DNA of 64,000 bases, from assembly GCA_963663525.2 (NCBI GenBank), contig CAXXHC010000001.1, positions 1,178,001 to 1,242,000 of the forward strand, in the 5' to 3' direction. Below, one piece after another: positions 15,862 through 24,772 of this stretch. How positions within the stretch are numbered: the first letter of the stretch is position 1; the number at the start of each line of letters is the position of its first letter. The notes beneath the pieces are model-generated. The model did no database searches. It was given only the letters and a program-made list of their open reading frames with translations, and was not told the DNA's origin. This stretch comes from G963663525 sp963663525 (lineage in GTDB: Bacteria; Myxococcota_A; SURF-8; G963663525). The translations under genes were made by a program, and so were the position numbers.

Positions 15862-18414
15862 ATGAAAATCATTCCACCTCTACTCATTCTCGTTATCAGC
15901 GCCAGCTTGTTTCTGTTTTCCGGTCCAGCGGAATCAGCCTCTGATGAACTGCCAGACGGCGGACTCGTGGATGTCTTTCGCGTGGGACAACGTGTTGAGA
16001 ATAACTGGATCGTTTCCGGTGTAGTCACGCATCCTGAGTTTATGCGATTGAACTTCACCCGAGGGGATGAAAAAACGACGATAGAAATCGTTCGGAACAC
16101 CTCCGGAGCTGGTGAGTGGACGAGCGAACACTACCGGGTGCAACCGGCACCCGATGCGAACCCCTCGGAATTGTTATTGAAAAGCGTTCTTGGGAGTATT
16201 GAATCCTACGAGTCGACACATGCGCCGACTCCATTTGTCAACGAACCGGAAAAGATCGATCCTGCCTCGGAATGGCTTGGTTTCAGTTGGGTGTCGCCTG
16301 AGTTGCGAATGTGGCTATGGGTAGGTTTCGTTTTATTTTTATCTGCATCGATTGTGCAGGTAATTGCTTTCTTTATTAGGAGAAACCGGAAATTTAGAAC
16401 GGTCTGGAATCGAATCAGTGTCGTCCTTACCCTTGGCGTCGGCTTGGCGTTTGCCTTATTGAATTCCGTGGTTTCCGCTCTGAAACCTACTGATTTTTCA
16501 GGGGAATTATCGAGAAAGCTCACCGTGAGCGATATAGTCAAGGCCCTAGCCATTGTGGGGGCGGCGGCGTTCATTTTTTGGCTATGGGATGCCAGGGTGA
16601 CGCAGGGGTTGGACATCATACGAGATTTGCTGCTGGCGCGTGATTGCCTGGACGGACCGCGCTGCCATTCCATCGGTGCACAGAGCAGTTTCCTGTTTCT
16701 AGTCCAGGGAGCGGTATGGACCTACTGTTTGGTCGCATTCCTCTGGTTGGGATTCTCCATCGATCAGTTGTTCGGATTGATTCTCGCGCTGCACGCGCTG
16801 TCCTTCGGTGCGTTGTACCTGTTCGTCAACCGTGTGCTAGGCAAAGGTTTTGGCTTCGTCGCCGTGTTGATTTACTTGTTGCTTACGGTGGTCGCTGTGA
16901 GCTATCCGTGGCTTTTCAACGACAGCATTCTGGCATTGCCGATGGTGGTTTTGTTTGTGCTGTTTGCCCAAATACTGGTGTCCGCCAGGTTGTGGCAGGT
17001 GTTGATGGCGTCGATTCTTCTTGCGATTTGCATCGATACCCACCTGGTGTTCATCCTTCTCATTCCTGCGTTGATCGTGATTACGGCATCCAGCGGACAG
17101 GCCAGCATTCGAAATTCCGTTATTGCGCTGGTTGTGATGTTTATCACCATGGGCGTGGTGTCATTTGAATCCCATTATGCAAACGTGGTAGGGCTGCTTG
17201 AAAGGGAATTGCTCGTCCCAATTGTCCTTGGTTTGTTTGCTTTGATTGTCGTTGGTACACGGTTGAAAGTTCACAATGAATCCCTTGTCCCTCGGGATCG
17301 AGTCATTTTCTGGATGGTTCTGATTGCAGTGATGTTTGCCACTGTAATCACCACGATGGGAATCGTGTTCGAAAAATCGATGGAACCTCATTATCATCTC
17401 CCGGGAATGGTCGCGTATGCGTTTGTGGGGTCATTGATCACCTTCAGGTTGATCTCGTATGCCTTAACACGTGTAAAGATAATAAAACGCAAGGTATTTT
17501 GGACTAAAACGGTGGCGACGATAGTCTGGTTGGCTGTGATAGCCTTGGCCTATCATATGGGTTTATTCCTTGAGCAATTGGATGAATCCGACAAGATGAC
17601 CATGGACGAGCAGAAAACAGTGGCGGAATATCTTTATGCAAAGGGGTATTCCTATGACGATCTGGCCGCAAACCTGAGGGGCTTATATCACTATGAAATG
17701 ATTAGTGGATTTGGTGTATATGAACCAATGGAATTGCGTAACAAGAGATCTCTTGATAAGTCCCTGTACATCTTGAAACTGCAACGCGGAGACTTTCCCC
17801 ACCAGGGAATCAGGTTGCCGGAACGCTACGAGGTCGTTCCTTTGGAGGACGATTCAATCGCCCTGATTTTAACCATGCGTTCCTCGCTTGTCTTGAGCGA
17901 TATGGAACTTTGCTATCGTTTCGTAGGCAGTTCAAGGCCTGGAGCTTGTAGAAACGTGACCTACCGCCCAGAGGGAAAGAAAAATCCCCAGAGCGCACCG
18001 CTATACGCATATCGCGCATATCCCGAACTTATTGAGCTTCCGGACGCTCTCTATCCTTTTTACCACTACAATGGTGTTGAGAATGTGGCGGTCACTTTTT
18101 CGATTCCAATGTTTGTCCAGGAAGACGACCCGGATAAATACCTGTTTGGCTTCACAGATTGGTGGATCATTGGATTGGAAGGAATTGACTTTGAAGGCGA
18201 GTTTCCGGCACGGGAAGTGTTGATCAAAGGAGGCCGGAACCGTCGGGGTCGAATCATTCTACAACGGATATTGGGTCCGCAACAACTGCATATGCTTCGT
18301 CCAACGATACCAAGTCTGATGGAAGTTCCTGCCGAAGATACGGAGGTGGTTGATATCGTCCGATATTCTTGCGAAGGTAACGGGGACGAAATGCTCGGTT
18401 CGGATGTCGAGTAG
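15862..18414 (+). CDS. Large polytopic membrane protein, GT-C glycosyltransferase-like
   Basis: 850 aa. A signal peptide (residues 1-26) leads to an extracytoplasmic domain of about 120 residues ending in VQPAPDANP (93-101). About ten membrane helices follow between residues 150 and 575, and then a C-terminal extracytoplasmic domain of about 270 residues. After an early helix pair comes DIIRDLLLARDC, a loop placement reminiscent of GT-C transferases, but no family signature is decisive. The N-terminal domain resembles that of the 715-aa protein at 21052, including the position of VQPAP. It precedes two radical SAM genes on the same strand. The frame stays open for 51 codons after the TAG at 18412-18414. 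Confidence 0.65.
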   Translation: MKIIPPLLILVISASLFLFSGPAESASDELPDGGLVDVFRVGQRVENNWIVSGVVTHPEFMRLNFTRGDEKTTIEIVRNTSGAGEWTSEHYRVQPAPDANPSELLLKSVLGSIESYESTHAPTPFVNEPEKIDPASEWLGFSWVSPELRMWLWVGFVLFLSASIVQVIAFFIRRNRKFRTVWNRISVVLTLGVGLAFALLNSVVSALKPTDFSGELSRKLTVSDIVKALAIVGAAAFIFWLWDARVTQGLDIIRDLLLARDCLDGPRCHSIGAQSSFLFLVQGAVWTYCLVAFLWLGFSIDQLFGLILALHALSFGALYLFVNRVLGKGFGFVAVLIYLLLTVVAVSYPWLFNDSILALPMVVLFVLFAQILVSARLWQVLMASILLAICIDTHLVFILLIPALIVITASSGQASIRNSVIALVVMFITMGVVSFESHYANVVGLLERELLVPIVLGLFALIVVGTRLKVHNESLVPRDRVIFWMVLIAVMFATVITTMGIVFEKSMEPHYHLPGMVAYAFVGSLITFRLISYALTRVKIIKRKVFWTKTVATIVWLAVIALAYHMGLFLEQLDESDKMTMDEQKTVAEYLYAKGYSYDDLAANLRGLYHYEMISGFGVYEPMELRNKRSLDKSLYILKLQRGDFPHQGIRLPERYEVVPLEDDSIALILTMRSSLVLSDMELCYRFVGSSRPGACRNVTYRPEGKKNPQSAPLYAYRAYPELIELPDALYPFYHYNGVENVAVTFSIPMFVQEDDPDKYLFGFTDWWIIGLEGIDFEGEFPAREVLIKGGRNRRGRIILQRILGPQQLHMLRPTIPSLMEVPAEDTEVVDIVRYSCEGNGDEMLGSDVE

Positions 18415-18570
18415 CCCGAGAAGACTTCCAATCCGGTACGGATCGAAATCACGGCGCTTCGCTTGCTCCAAATGACCATCCAACCTACTGATTTTACAAG
18501 TTTTTCTCCGATTGACGACTCGGGAGAGATGTTTGATGAAGAGGAAGCCCGTGCTCGATCGCTGCTGTAG
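18415..18570 (+). other. In-frame extension past the amber stop, ending at a MITE
   Basis: After TAG at 18412-18414 the same frame continues for 51 sense codons to a second TAG at 18568-18570. The predicted peptide has plausible protein character (for example VRIEITALRLLQMTIQP and SPIDDSGEMFDEEEARARSLL). The second stop consists of the target TA of MITE copy C plus the first base of that element. This may be the former C-terminus of the 850-aa protein cut off by a nonsense mutation, or chance. Confidence 0.4.
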
Positions 18571-18744
18571 CCCGGAAAATTCATGAAAATCGTAGCGAGA
18601 CGCCGAAAATCGAAGATATTTCATGAAGTTGGAGCGATTTTCACCCGCAGGCATACTGAACAGTCTGTCGAGGATGAAAATCGTGAAACAAGTGAAAGAT
18701 CGAGAGTTTTCAAGTCGTAGTAGGTTTTCGTGAATTTTCCGGGG
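18570..18744 (+). repeat. MITE-like repeat family 1, copy C (175 bp)
   Basis: TA-flanked (18568-18569, 18745-18746) with GCCCGGAAAATTCATGA at the left and a TGAATTTTCCGGGG end. It carries the same core as the other copies (GATTTTCACCCGCAGG). It begins in an in-frame TAG of the extended 850-aa frame. Confidence 0.87.
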
Positions 18745-18963
18745 TAGCTGCCCGGATTGTGCGTTTCATGGCCAGTAACACTCGGTAGAGGCAACAGACT
18801 TTTGAGCAATCTCCTTGACGTAAAAGAGAAATATCGCGACAATGCAGGCCTGAAACATACCAATATTCTCTTGCTCATGTTCACTTGGTATGTGGTCCCG
18901 ATTGAAGCGCTTACGATATTTTCGTGTGTAACTACAGTAAGTTGAAGGTAAAAACAGAGAAGT

Positions 18964-19962
18964 ATGAAACCTGCCCGTTTTCTTCGCTTTGGCGCGCGTC
19001 TTGCCACCCATCATTTCACGGGTGTCGATCTCATTTTGACTCGCCAGTGCAACTTGTCCTGTCGCTATTGCGGTGTCGTCGGGAAAACCGCCAAGCCTCC
19101 GATGCCAACCGCCAATTGGATCAAAATCATCAACTATTTCAGGCGGCATAACTTTCTACACTTCATTTTTACCGGCGGCGAAGCGTTGCTCTATCCGGGA
19201 TTGCCCGAACTGGTGGCCGAAACGAGCAAGCATAGCTTGACCTGCCTCATGACAAACGGAGTGGCTCTTAGCGCCGATGCTTTGAATGCCATGCCCGATC
19301 TGGATTTTCTGACCCTTTCCCTCGACCCGATAGTCGATCCTGACGACAGCCACAAGCACGCCTTCGACAAGCTTCCGCTGTTACGGGAACAGGCAAGAAA
19401 GACTGGCTTGTCTCCATCGATTATGTCCACCGTAACCAGGCGTAACATCCATGCAATTCCCGATATCGTCAGGATGCTCAAGCCCTATCGGTTCCCTTTT
19501 CTGATTTCCTTGTATCATTCGGGAAATTCAAGTTTCGACTTTCGAACCCAACACGATGATCTGGATTTCACCACGGAAGCCGACATCGCCCAACTGGAAA
19601 AGCTCGCAGACACTCTGGTCGAGATGAGAAAAGAAGGCTACCCGGTGGCTGAAACGGACTGGTTTTTGCATTCCATGGCCCCCTTCAAACGTGGGGAAAA
19701 ACTCACGAAATGCCGCGCCGGTCGGGACTGGTTCGAGGTTGATGTGGATGGCAGCATCAAAACCTGTCACGACGGTTTGCCTAGTGAAATCAATGCATTG
19801 GATGAACCAAAATTCAGCGACATGAAAAAGCGACTCCAAGAATATTTGCCGGAAAACTGCAATTGCCTATACGACTTCTACTACAACGCCCAACACCTTC
19901 GAGAACGCCCGGTGTCGTATCTTTACCATGTGTGGCGCACAAGAAACCTTCTGCGCAGGTAG
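18964..19962 (+). CDS. Radical SAM enzyme with C-terminal auxiliary Cys region (first of pair)
   Basis: 332 aa. The [4Fe-4S] motif CNLSCRYC (Cys29, 33, 36) follows ILTRQ, and the SAM-binding GGEAL lies at 71-75. The C-terminal third has CRAGRDWFEVDVDGSIKTC and NCNCLYDFYY, a SPASM/twitch-like set of cysteines that may hold an auxiliary cluster. Family members modify peptides or other biomolecules by radical chemistry, but no substrate can be inferred. The next radical SAM gene starts 6 bp downstream, so the pair is an operon. A weak GAGAAG ribosome site precedes the ATG. No precursor peptide gene is visible nearby, which argues against a standard RiPP cluster. The flanking GT-C-like genes suggest an envelope-glycan or lipid substrate. 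Confidence 0.85.
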   Translation: MKPARFLRFGARLATHHFTGVDLILTRQCNLSCRYCGVVGKTAKPPMPTANWIKIINYFRRHNFLHFIFTGGEALLYPGLPELVAETSKHSLTCLMTNGVALSADALNAMPDLDFLTLSLDPIVDPDDSHKHAFDKLPLLREQARKTGLSPSIMSTVTRRNIHAIPDIVRMLKPYRFPFLISLYHSGNSSFDFRTQHDDLDFTTEADIAQLEKLADTLVEMRKEGYPVAETDWFLHSMAPFKRGEKLTKCRAGRDWFEVDVDGSIKTCHDGLPSEINALDEPKFSDMKKRLQEYLPENCNCLYDFYYNAQHLRERPVSYLYHVWRTRNLLRR

Positions 19963-19968
19963 CCACAA

Positions 19969-20985
19969 ATGACCCTATCCCGCGCCCGTAAGTTGCGCTT
20001 GCTTAAATTTGCACCTGGCCTGATCTTGGGGCGCTCCGGCACCACCGGACTGATGCTGACACGCCGTTGCAACATGTCATGCCCCTATTGCGCCGTCGCA
20101 ACCTCTCGCGCATCAAATTCCCATCTGGAAGAGGAACTTCCCGTTGAGCGCTGGAAAGAAATCATCGATCAGCTATACACGATACCGATTCGACATGCGG
20201 TATTGACCGGCGGGGAGCCAACGTTATATGCGGATATTTGCGAACTGGCCCGTTATGCGCATCCACGCATGTTGGTCAGTATGGTGAGCAACGCCAAATT
20301 TCTGATTCAGCGAGACCCGATGGTTCCCAAGTTATTGCCAACCCTCGATATGATCAGCCTATCCGGCGATATTTTTTTGGCGGATGACACAAGCCTCGAC
20401 CATGTGTCGATGGATATCGTATCAAAAACACTGGATGAATTCGGCTTAAACAAGGAAGCGATCCTGACAATCACCAATGCCGCCATCGATACGCTACCGG
20501 ATATCGTGGAACAATTTGGCAAGTACGGCTGGGCCGTTCGCTTCTCGTTGGTGCATCCCGAATGCGGAGACAATCCATTTCGTGGGAATGGACAAAACCT
20601 GGCCGCAGGCCCGGAAGACTTCGCGCGATTGAAAAACATGGCTACGCGGTTGGAATCTCTGCGTAAAAATGGAGTGTTGTTGTTGGATACCAGAGAGTTC
20701 CTCGTCGGGATTGCGAAATTTGTGACAGGCGAACTCACCAACCCCTGCCCCGCCGGGCTCCGTACCATGGAAATTACGCCGGATGGCACCGTTCAAGCCT
20801 GCCAGGACAGCCCTACCACCGGCTTGACGGTCACCGAGATCATGAATGCACGCTCGCCCAAAACCCTCGTCAGGAAGAAGATCCCGACGAATTGTCGTTG
20901 CCATTACACCCATTATTATCGACACAAAAGTTTTCTCCAGCGACTGACCACCGCGATTGCGCGCCTTCCTGAAATTTTGCGTTGA
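19969..20985 (+). CDS. Radical SAM enzyme with C-terminal auxiliary Cys region (second of pair)
   Basis: A 338-aa paralogue of the preceding gene. It has CNMSCPYC (Cys34, 38, 41), LTGGEPTLY near 79-87, then CPAGLRTMEITPDGTVQAC and NCRCHYTHYY at the C-terminus in the same arrangement as its neighbour. Both proteins start with a short basic segment before the barrel and end in a basic amphipathic stretch, so they may associate with each other or with the membrane (inference). It converges with the GT22-like gene, which ends 66 bp away on the other strand. Confidence 0.85.
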   Translation: MTLSRARKLRLLKFAPGLILGRSGTTGLMLTRRCNMSCPYCAVATSRASNSHLEEELPVERWKEIIDQLYTIPIRHAVLTGGEPTLYADICELARYAHPRMLVSMVSNAKFLIQRDPMVPKLLPTLDMISLSGDIFLADDTSLDHVSMDIVSKTLDEFGLNKEAILTITNAAIDTLPDIVEQFGKYGWAVRFSLVHPECGDNPFRGNGQNLAAGPEDFARLKNMATRLESLRKNGVLLLDTREFLVGIAKFVTGELTNPCPAGLRTMEITPDGTVQACQDSPTTGLTVTEIMNARSPKTLVRKKIPTNCRCHYTHYYRHKSFLQRLTTAIARLPEILR

Positions 20986-21051
20986 ATGATCCGTGCTAAG
21001 TCCTTGATATCAGGGGTGTTAATGAGATTTGCATGGGTCGGGTGGCGACCG

Positions 21052-23091
21052 TCACTCGGGAACGTTTCCCGGACGTAGAACGACCAGGCTATCTCCGGTG
21101 AGGAGGGTCTCGACCGGCCTTGAGGGCCGTTCGGTCCGACCGGTCGTAAAAAGCCGCCAGTCTTCGACCGACATGACGACGAACGTGCAGGCATTGAAGG
21201 GCGGGGTGGTCGCGTCCAGAATGTCGGCAGGATTTTTCCCATACGGCATCGTCGCCCGTTTCTCCAGCATGAAACACCCGCCGACGTTCAGGGGAGACAG
21301 ACCCGCCACACAAATCGTTTCGTTGTCCGGCTGGCTTCTCAGGAATTCCATCACTTGAAGTTCTTCATCCTCGTCGTCGATGTCTTTGAGGTTTTGAAGG
21401 GCGAAAACGATGGAAAGAGTGAAAAAGAGCGTGAACGTCGCCGTGAGCAGGTGCGGCACGGCACGGAGTCTGCGCTGCAACGACAGGCGAGCCGCAGCCT
21501 CGGCGAGCCTCGTCGCCACCCCTACGAACAGAAGGGGTAGGGCGGGCGTGATGAAGCGGAATTCCTTGTGCGGGATCGCCGAATGAATGAGGATAAAGGC
21601 AATTGGCAGCAGCATGAACGGGTCACGCAGGCTTTTTCGGAGAGTGAAAACGAACGTAAGCAGTCCGATGGCCGCCAGCACGTTCAGTGCGCCGACATTG
21701 CCGGAACTGAAATAATAATGCCAGGGTTCGATACCACTCAGGATTTGCAGGTGTGCCCTGTTTTCCCAGTGCGCCCGGATGTTCTCGATCGTGCTGTGGG
21801 CGAAGGAGCCGTAGGTCATCCAGTCCAGAGTGTAGCCCAGGTACAGAACCGCGCCGAACGCCGACAGGAGCACGACGGGGTAAGCCAGGGTGGAACGTTT
21901 CCATCCGAGGGTGAGCGGGTAGAGAATCAACACGGCGGGCACAAAAAACAGGATCTGCAGGCGCATCAGGACGAGTACGCCGAGCAGCGCCGCGCCGAAC
22001 GCCAGAGATCGGATTGTTTTGCCTTGCTTTGGGTAAAACATCGGCAGTATGGCGAAGGGCAGGAGCGCCAGTGTCCAGGCCTCGCTCATCACGCTGGCAC
22101 TCAACCGCAGCAGATAGGGATTCAGGCCGACGGCGGCCACGGCTGCGAGCGTCATCCAGTAGCCGCGCTGCGGACCGATTCGGCGGTATAGAACGAACAA
22201 TCCGGCGATGGTGGCGACCGATACCATCAGCCCCAGTACGAGCCGGACGGTGATGTGGTCGGTGATACCGACGGTGTACAACCCGCGCATGACCAGCGAC
22301 AGGAAACCCGGCAACAACCAGTTGCGGGTTCCGTTGATATATTCCCATGCGAGATAGCCGTGACCCGTTGCAAGATAATGAGCGGGTTCCAGGTACTGGC
22401 CGAGTTCATCGGCGTAAAACAGGCGCTCGTTGAAAACGTGGTCGCAGCAGGCCAGGATATGCAGCACGACAATGCAGAGAAACGTCGTCGTCACCATCAG
22501 TCGCGGAGGTTTGTCCGTAAATCTGTCAAAAGGATCGGGAATGGGATTTTCTGGGAGTCGTCCGTATCGAAGTGCCCAGAAGACCATGAGCGCCAGAAGG
22601 ATCGGTGTCAGACAGAACGGCGTCAGAAGAACGCTCGCAAAGGAAAGAAGGGCCCCCCACTCGAAGGGGGGAGAAGGAGACACGCGGGTGGGAGTGTTCG
22701 TGAAAAACGCTTCCAGTTCGTCCAGGTCGCCCGATTTGTCCATGTTTTTCAGACGTTTACGCACCTGCGCGATCAATTCCTGCGGTGGCTCCGAACCGGG
22801 TGCGGGTTGTACGGTGAAATCGTCCACATCCGTGAACATTCCTTTCGGATCGTAGGTGATCTCGACGCCTGCGGTCGATGAACGCTCCGCGAAAAACAGC
22901 CGGATGTATTCGTGGAACTCGTGGTATTCCGTTCGATCCAGCCGCCAGAGGGAGTAATCGCCGCTTTCGAACGTTTGCGCGCGGGACGGGTGGTTGGAAT
23001 CGTCCGCAAAGCCGTACATCGTGAATACAGAGAACACCGCGAACCCGAATACAGTTGCCGCTAACGTCTTGAATGTCCACCTGCCATGCAT
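21052..23091 (-). CDS. GT22 (Alg9/PIG-B)-like GT-C mannosyltransferase with extracytoplasmic N-domain
   Basis: About 679 aa from the ATG at 23091. This start is preferred because it opens directly into a signal-like helix and puts the VQPAP motif at residue 94, matching 93 in the 850-aa protein. After the N-domain and two helices comes FYADELGQYLEPAH (Asp228-Glu229) with G-x-G-x3-WEY and TRNWLLPG. This matches the GT22 signature of Asp-Glu, QY-x-EPAH and WEW/WEY-x4-R, and in the GT-C fold the acidic pair lies in the first lumenal loop. It probably transfers a sugar from a polyprenyl-phosphate donor on the periplasmic side. About ten helices follow, with a C-terminal extracytoplasmic domain. 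It converges with the radical SAM pair. Confidence 0.75.
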   Translation of the reverse strand: MHGRWTFKTLAATVFGFAVFSVFTMYGFADDSNHPSRAQTFESGDYSLWRLDRTEYHEFHEYIRLFFAERSSTAGVEITYDPKGMFTDVDDFTVQPAPGSEPPQELIAQVRKRLKNMDKSGDLDELEAFFTNTPTRVSPSPPFEWGALLSFASVLLTPFCLTPILLALMVFWALRYGRLPENPIPDPFDRFTDKPPRLMVTTTFLCIVVLHILACCDHVFNERLFYADELGQYLEPAHYLATGHGYLAWEYINGTRNWLLPGFLSLVMRGLYTVGITDHITVRLVLGLMVSVATIAGLFVLYRRIGPQRGYWMTLAAVAAVGLNPYLLRLSASVMSEAWTLALLPFAILPMFYPKQGKTIRSLAFGAALLGVLVLMRLQILFFVPAVLILYPLTLGWKRSTLAYPVVLLSAFGAVLYLGYTLDWMTYGSFAHSTIENIRAHWENRAHLQILSGIEPWHYYFSSGNVGALNVLAAIGLLTFVFTLRKSLRDPFMLLPIAFILIHSAIPHKEFRFITPALPLLFVGVATRLAEAAARLSLQRRLRAVPHLLTATFTLFFTLSIVFALQNLKDIDDEDEELQVMEFLRSQPDNETICVAGLSPLNVGGCFMLEKRATMPYGKNPADILDATTPPFNACTFVVMSVEDWRLFTTGRTERPSRPVETLLTGDSLVVLRPGNVPE

Positions 23092-23216
23092 GTGTACGAT
23101 CTCATTTGTATCGAATTTACCTAAGAACATAGTCCAGACACTCACCATAAATCTATAAGCCAACAATATCAGCGACTTGACGGTTTGTCCAAATTGCACG
23201 TCATTACTGTGTCATG

Positions 23217-23375
23217 ATGCTGAAAACCACTATTTTCGAAAATAATGCGGCTCTCAAAACCATCCGATCTCTCTTTCTATCTCATGAAGATCTGGCATTG
23301 GAGAATCTGGCTCTTTGTCAGCAAGTCGCCGTACTGAAAAGAGAAAATCCAAAGCCAAAGATTTTGTATTATTAA
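23217..23375 (+). pseudogene. Truncated integrase/transposase N-terminus
   Basis: A 52-codon frame reading MLKTTIFEN, then IRSLFLSHEDLALENLALCQ and QVAVLKRENPKPK. This is the helical N-terminal signature (LALENLALRQQLAVLKR type) of rve-domain integrase-like transposases. It stops at 23373-23375 well before any DDE domain, so only a stub remains. It lies upstream of the GT22-like gene on the other strand. Confidence 0.65.
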
Positions 23376-23395
23376 ACTGGCACTTAAAACCTAAG

Positions 23396-23498
23396 GCTTT
23401 TCGTCGCTCACCCTGAGTGATTTCGTGAAGCGAAATTGGTTCGAAGGGTCCCTCGATACGGCGACTTACGTCGCCTACTCGGGATGAGCGTAGATGAT
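23396..23498 (+). repeat. Dispersed intergenic repeat of the ACCCTGAGT...ACTCGGGATGAGC type
   Basis: The sequence from TCGTCGCTCACCCTGAGT through GGGTCCCTCGATACG to ACTCGGGATGAGCG resembles a non-coding repeat commonly seen between genes of many environmental bacteria. Only one copy is seen here, so the call rests on recognition. The rest of 23376-23927 shows no gene. A strong ribosome site GGGAGG precedes the rsbR-like ATG. Confidence 0.35.
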
Positions 23499-23927
23499 TT
23501 TGCTCGGTAGACATCTGGCATGTTTTAGGTGCCGGGTTAATACTAAGCATCCCGCGTGTCGGTGGCTTGCACCATCGGCATAATTGGCGGCAAGCTGCAT
23601 AAACAAGGGGGTTGTTGGAAATTTGGACTGGTTCCATCAGGGAATGATGGCTTGATTTATCTTTCTTTGTAGCAATTACAGGATTCTGGCCATTTCACCT
23701 TGGAATTTCACTTGCCCGGATTTTCCAAACATCCTGTTTTTCAAAGAGTTGGAATCCATGAATTGGAGTTTTCAGATCGAAAAATACTCCGAAAATGACC
23801 TGCTTTCTGTTTTGAGACGAGTCACAGTTGACAAAAAAGCATAGTAGATGTAATCATGAAGGAAATAACAACAGCTAGATACTCACAAAAGAAACGCTGG
23901 TAATTCATTCGTTAACGGGAGGGTGTT

Positions 23928-24707
23928 ATGGCTAGTTTCGATCTGCAAACGGAAATCCTTGAACAGCTTCCGACGATAGTCATGGCGATCGACAACGAAT
24001 ATAATATCACTTTTTTAAATGCCGCCGGTCGTAAACTGTTGGGAATGCCATGGGAAAGTATCCAAGGTAAAAAATGTTACAGCCTTTTGAACTCCAAGCA
24101 TTGCAATACCCCGGATTGCCGGATGCGTCTGGCGATTGACAATGATGAACATCAGACTGCACGCAATGAGATTTCGATCGACGGCAAAGTTACTCCGATC
24201 CAATATACCACGGCCTCTCTCAAAGACCATGAGGGCAATATTGTCGGTGGGATGGAGTATGTGATCGATATCACGGAGCGTGTTCGACGTGAAAAGATCA
24301 TGCGCGAGCAAAGCCAGACCATCCGTGAAATATCGACACCGGCGATCAAATTGTGGGACGGTATCGTTGTCTTGCCCGTGGTGGGTGTGGTTGATTCGGC
24401 ACGGGCTCAGCAGATGATGGAAGCGATGTTGACCAAAGTGACTGAAACGTCCGCGAAAATCATCATTCTGGATATCCAGGGCGTGGCGGCTCTCGATACC
24501 GCGGTTGCCAACCACCTGATCAAAATCGCCAAAGCGACACGCCTTATGGGGTGCCAGTGTGTCATTTCCGGCGTTTCATCGGCGGTTGCCCAGACTCTCG
24601 TGAATTTGGGAATCAGTTTGGGAGATGTCGAAACCAAATCCACATTGAAAGATGCTCTGGAATTCGGCTTTGAACAGCTTAAGTACATTATCAAAGTCAA
24701 AAAGTAA
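23928..24707 (+). CDS. RsbR-like stressosome sensor (PAS-STAS)
   Basis: 259 aa. An N-terminal PAS domain (8-120, including FLNAAGRKLLG and a Cys trio at 50, 59 and 64) replaces the globin-like sensor of Bacillus RsbRA. The STAS domain (140-255) keeps both threonines phosphorylated by RsbT in Bacillus RsbRA: Thr191 in AALDTAVANH, and the GDVETKST segment (Thr236/239). It would form the stressosome core with the next gene and set the threshold for RsbT release. The three Cys and the PAS fold suggest redox or ligand sensing (inference). It is first gene of a five-gene operon with ribosome site GGGAGG 6 bp before the ATG. Confidence 0.88.
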   Translation: MASFDLQTEILEQLPTIVMAIDNEYNITFLNAAGRKLLGMPWESIQGKKCYSLLNSKHCNTPDCRMRLAIDNDEHQTARNEISIDGKVTPIQYTTASLKDHEGNIVGGMEYVIDITERVRREKIMREQSQTIREISTPAIKLWDGIVVLPVVGVVDSARAQQMMEAMLTKVTETSAKIIILDIQGVAALDTAVANHLIKIAKATRLMGCQCVISGVSSAVAQTLVNLGISLGDVETKSTLKDALEFGFEQLKYIIKVKK

Positions 24708-24772
24708 CAAAACGACCTCGATATTTGGTGCATGATCTTTAAATCCTGCCAGCATCGCGAGGAGTTGATGGT

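Noticed and set aside
18412..18414. Genome-wide TAG recoding (for example pyrrolysine)
   Set aside because: TAG ends other well-formed genes here, for instance the first radical SAM gene of the pair, so it is used as a normal stop.
18964..20985. A RiPP maturation cluster around the radical SAM pair
   Set aside because: No small precursor peptide gene, transporter or protease is seen nearby.
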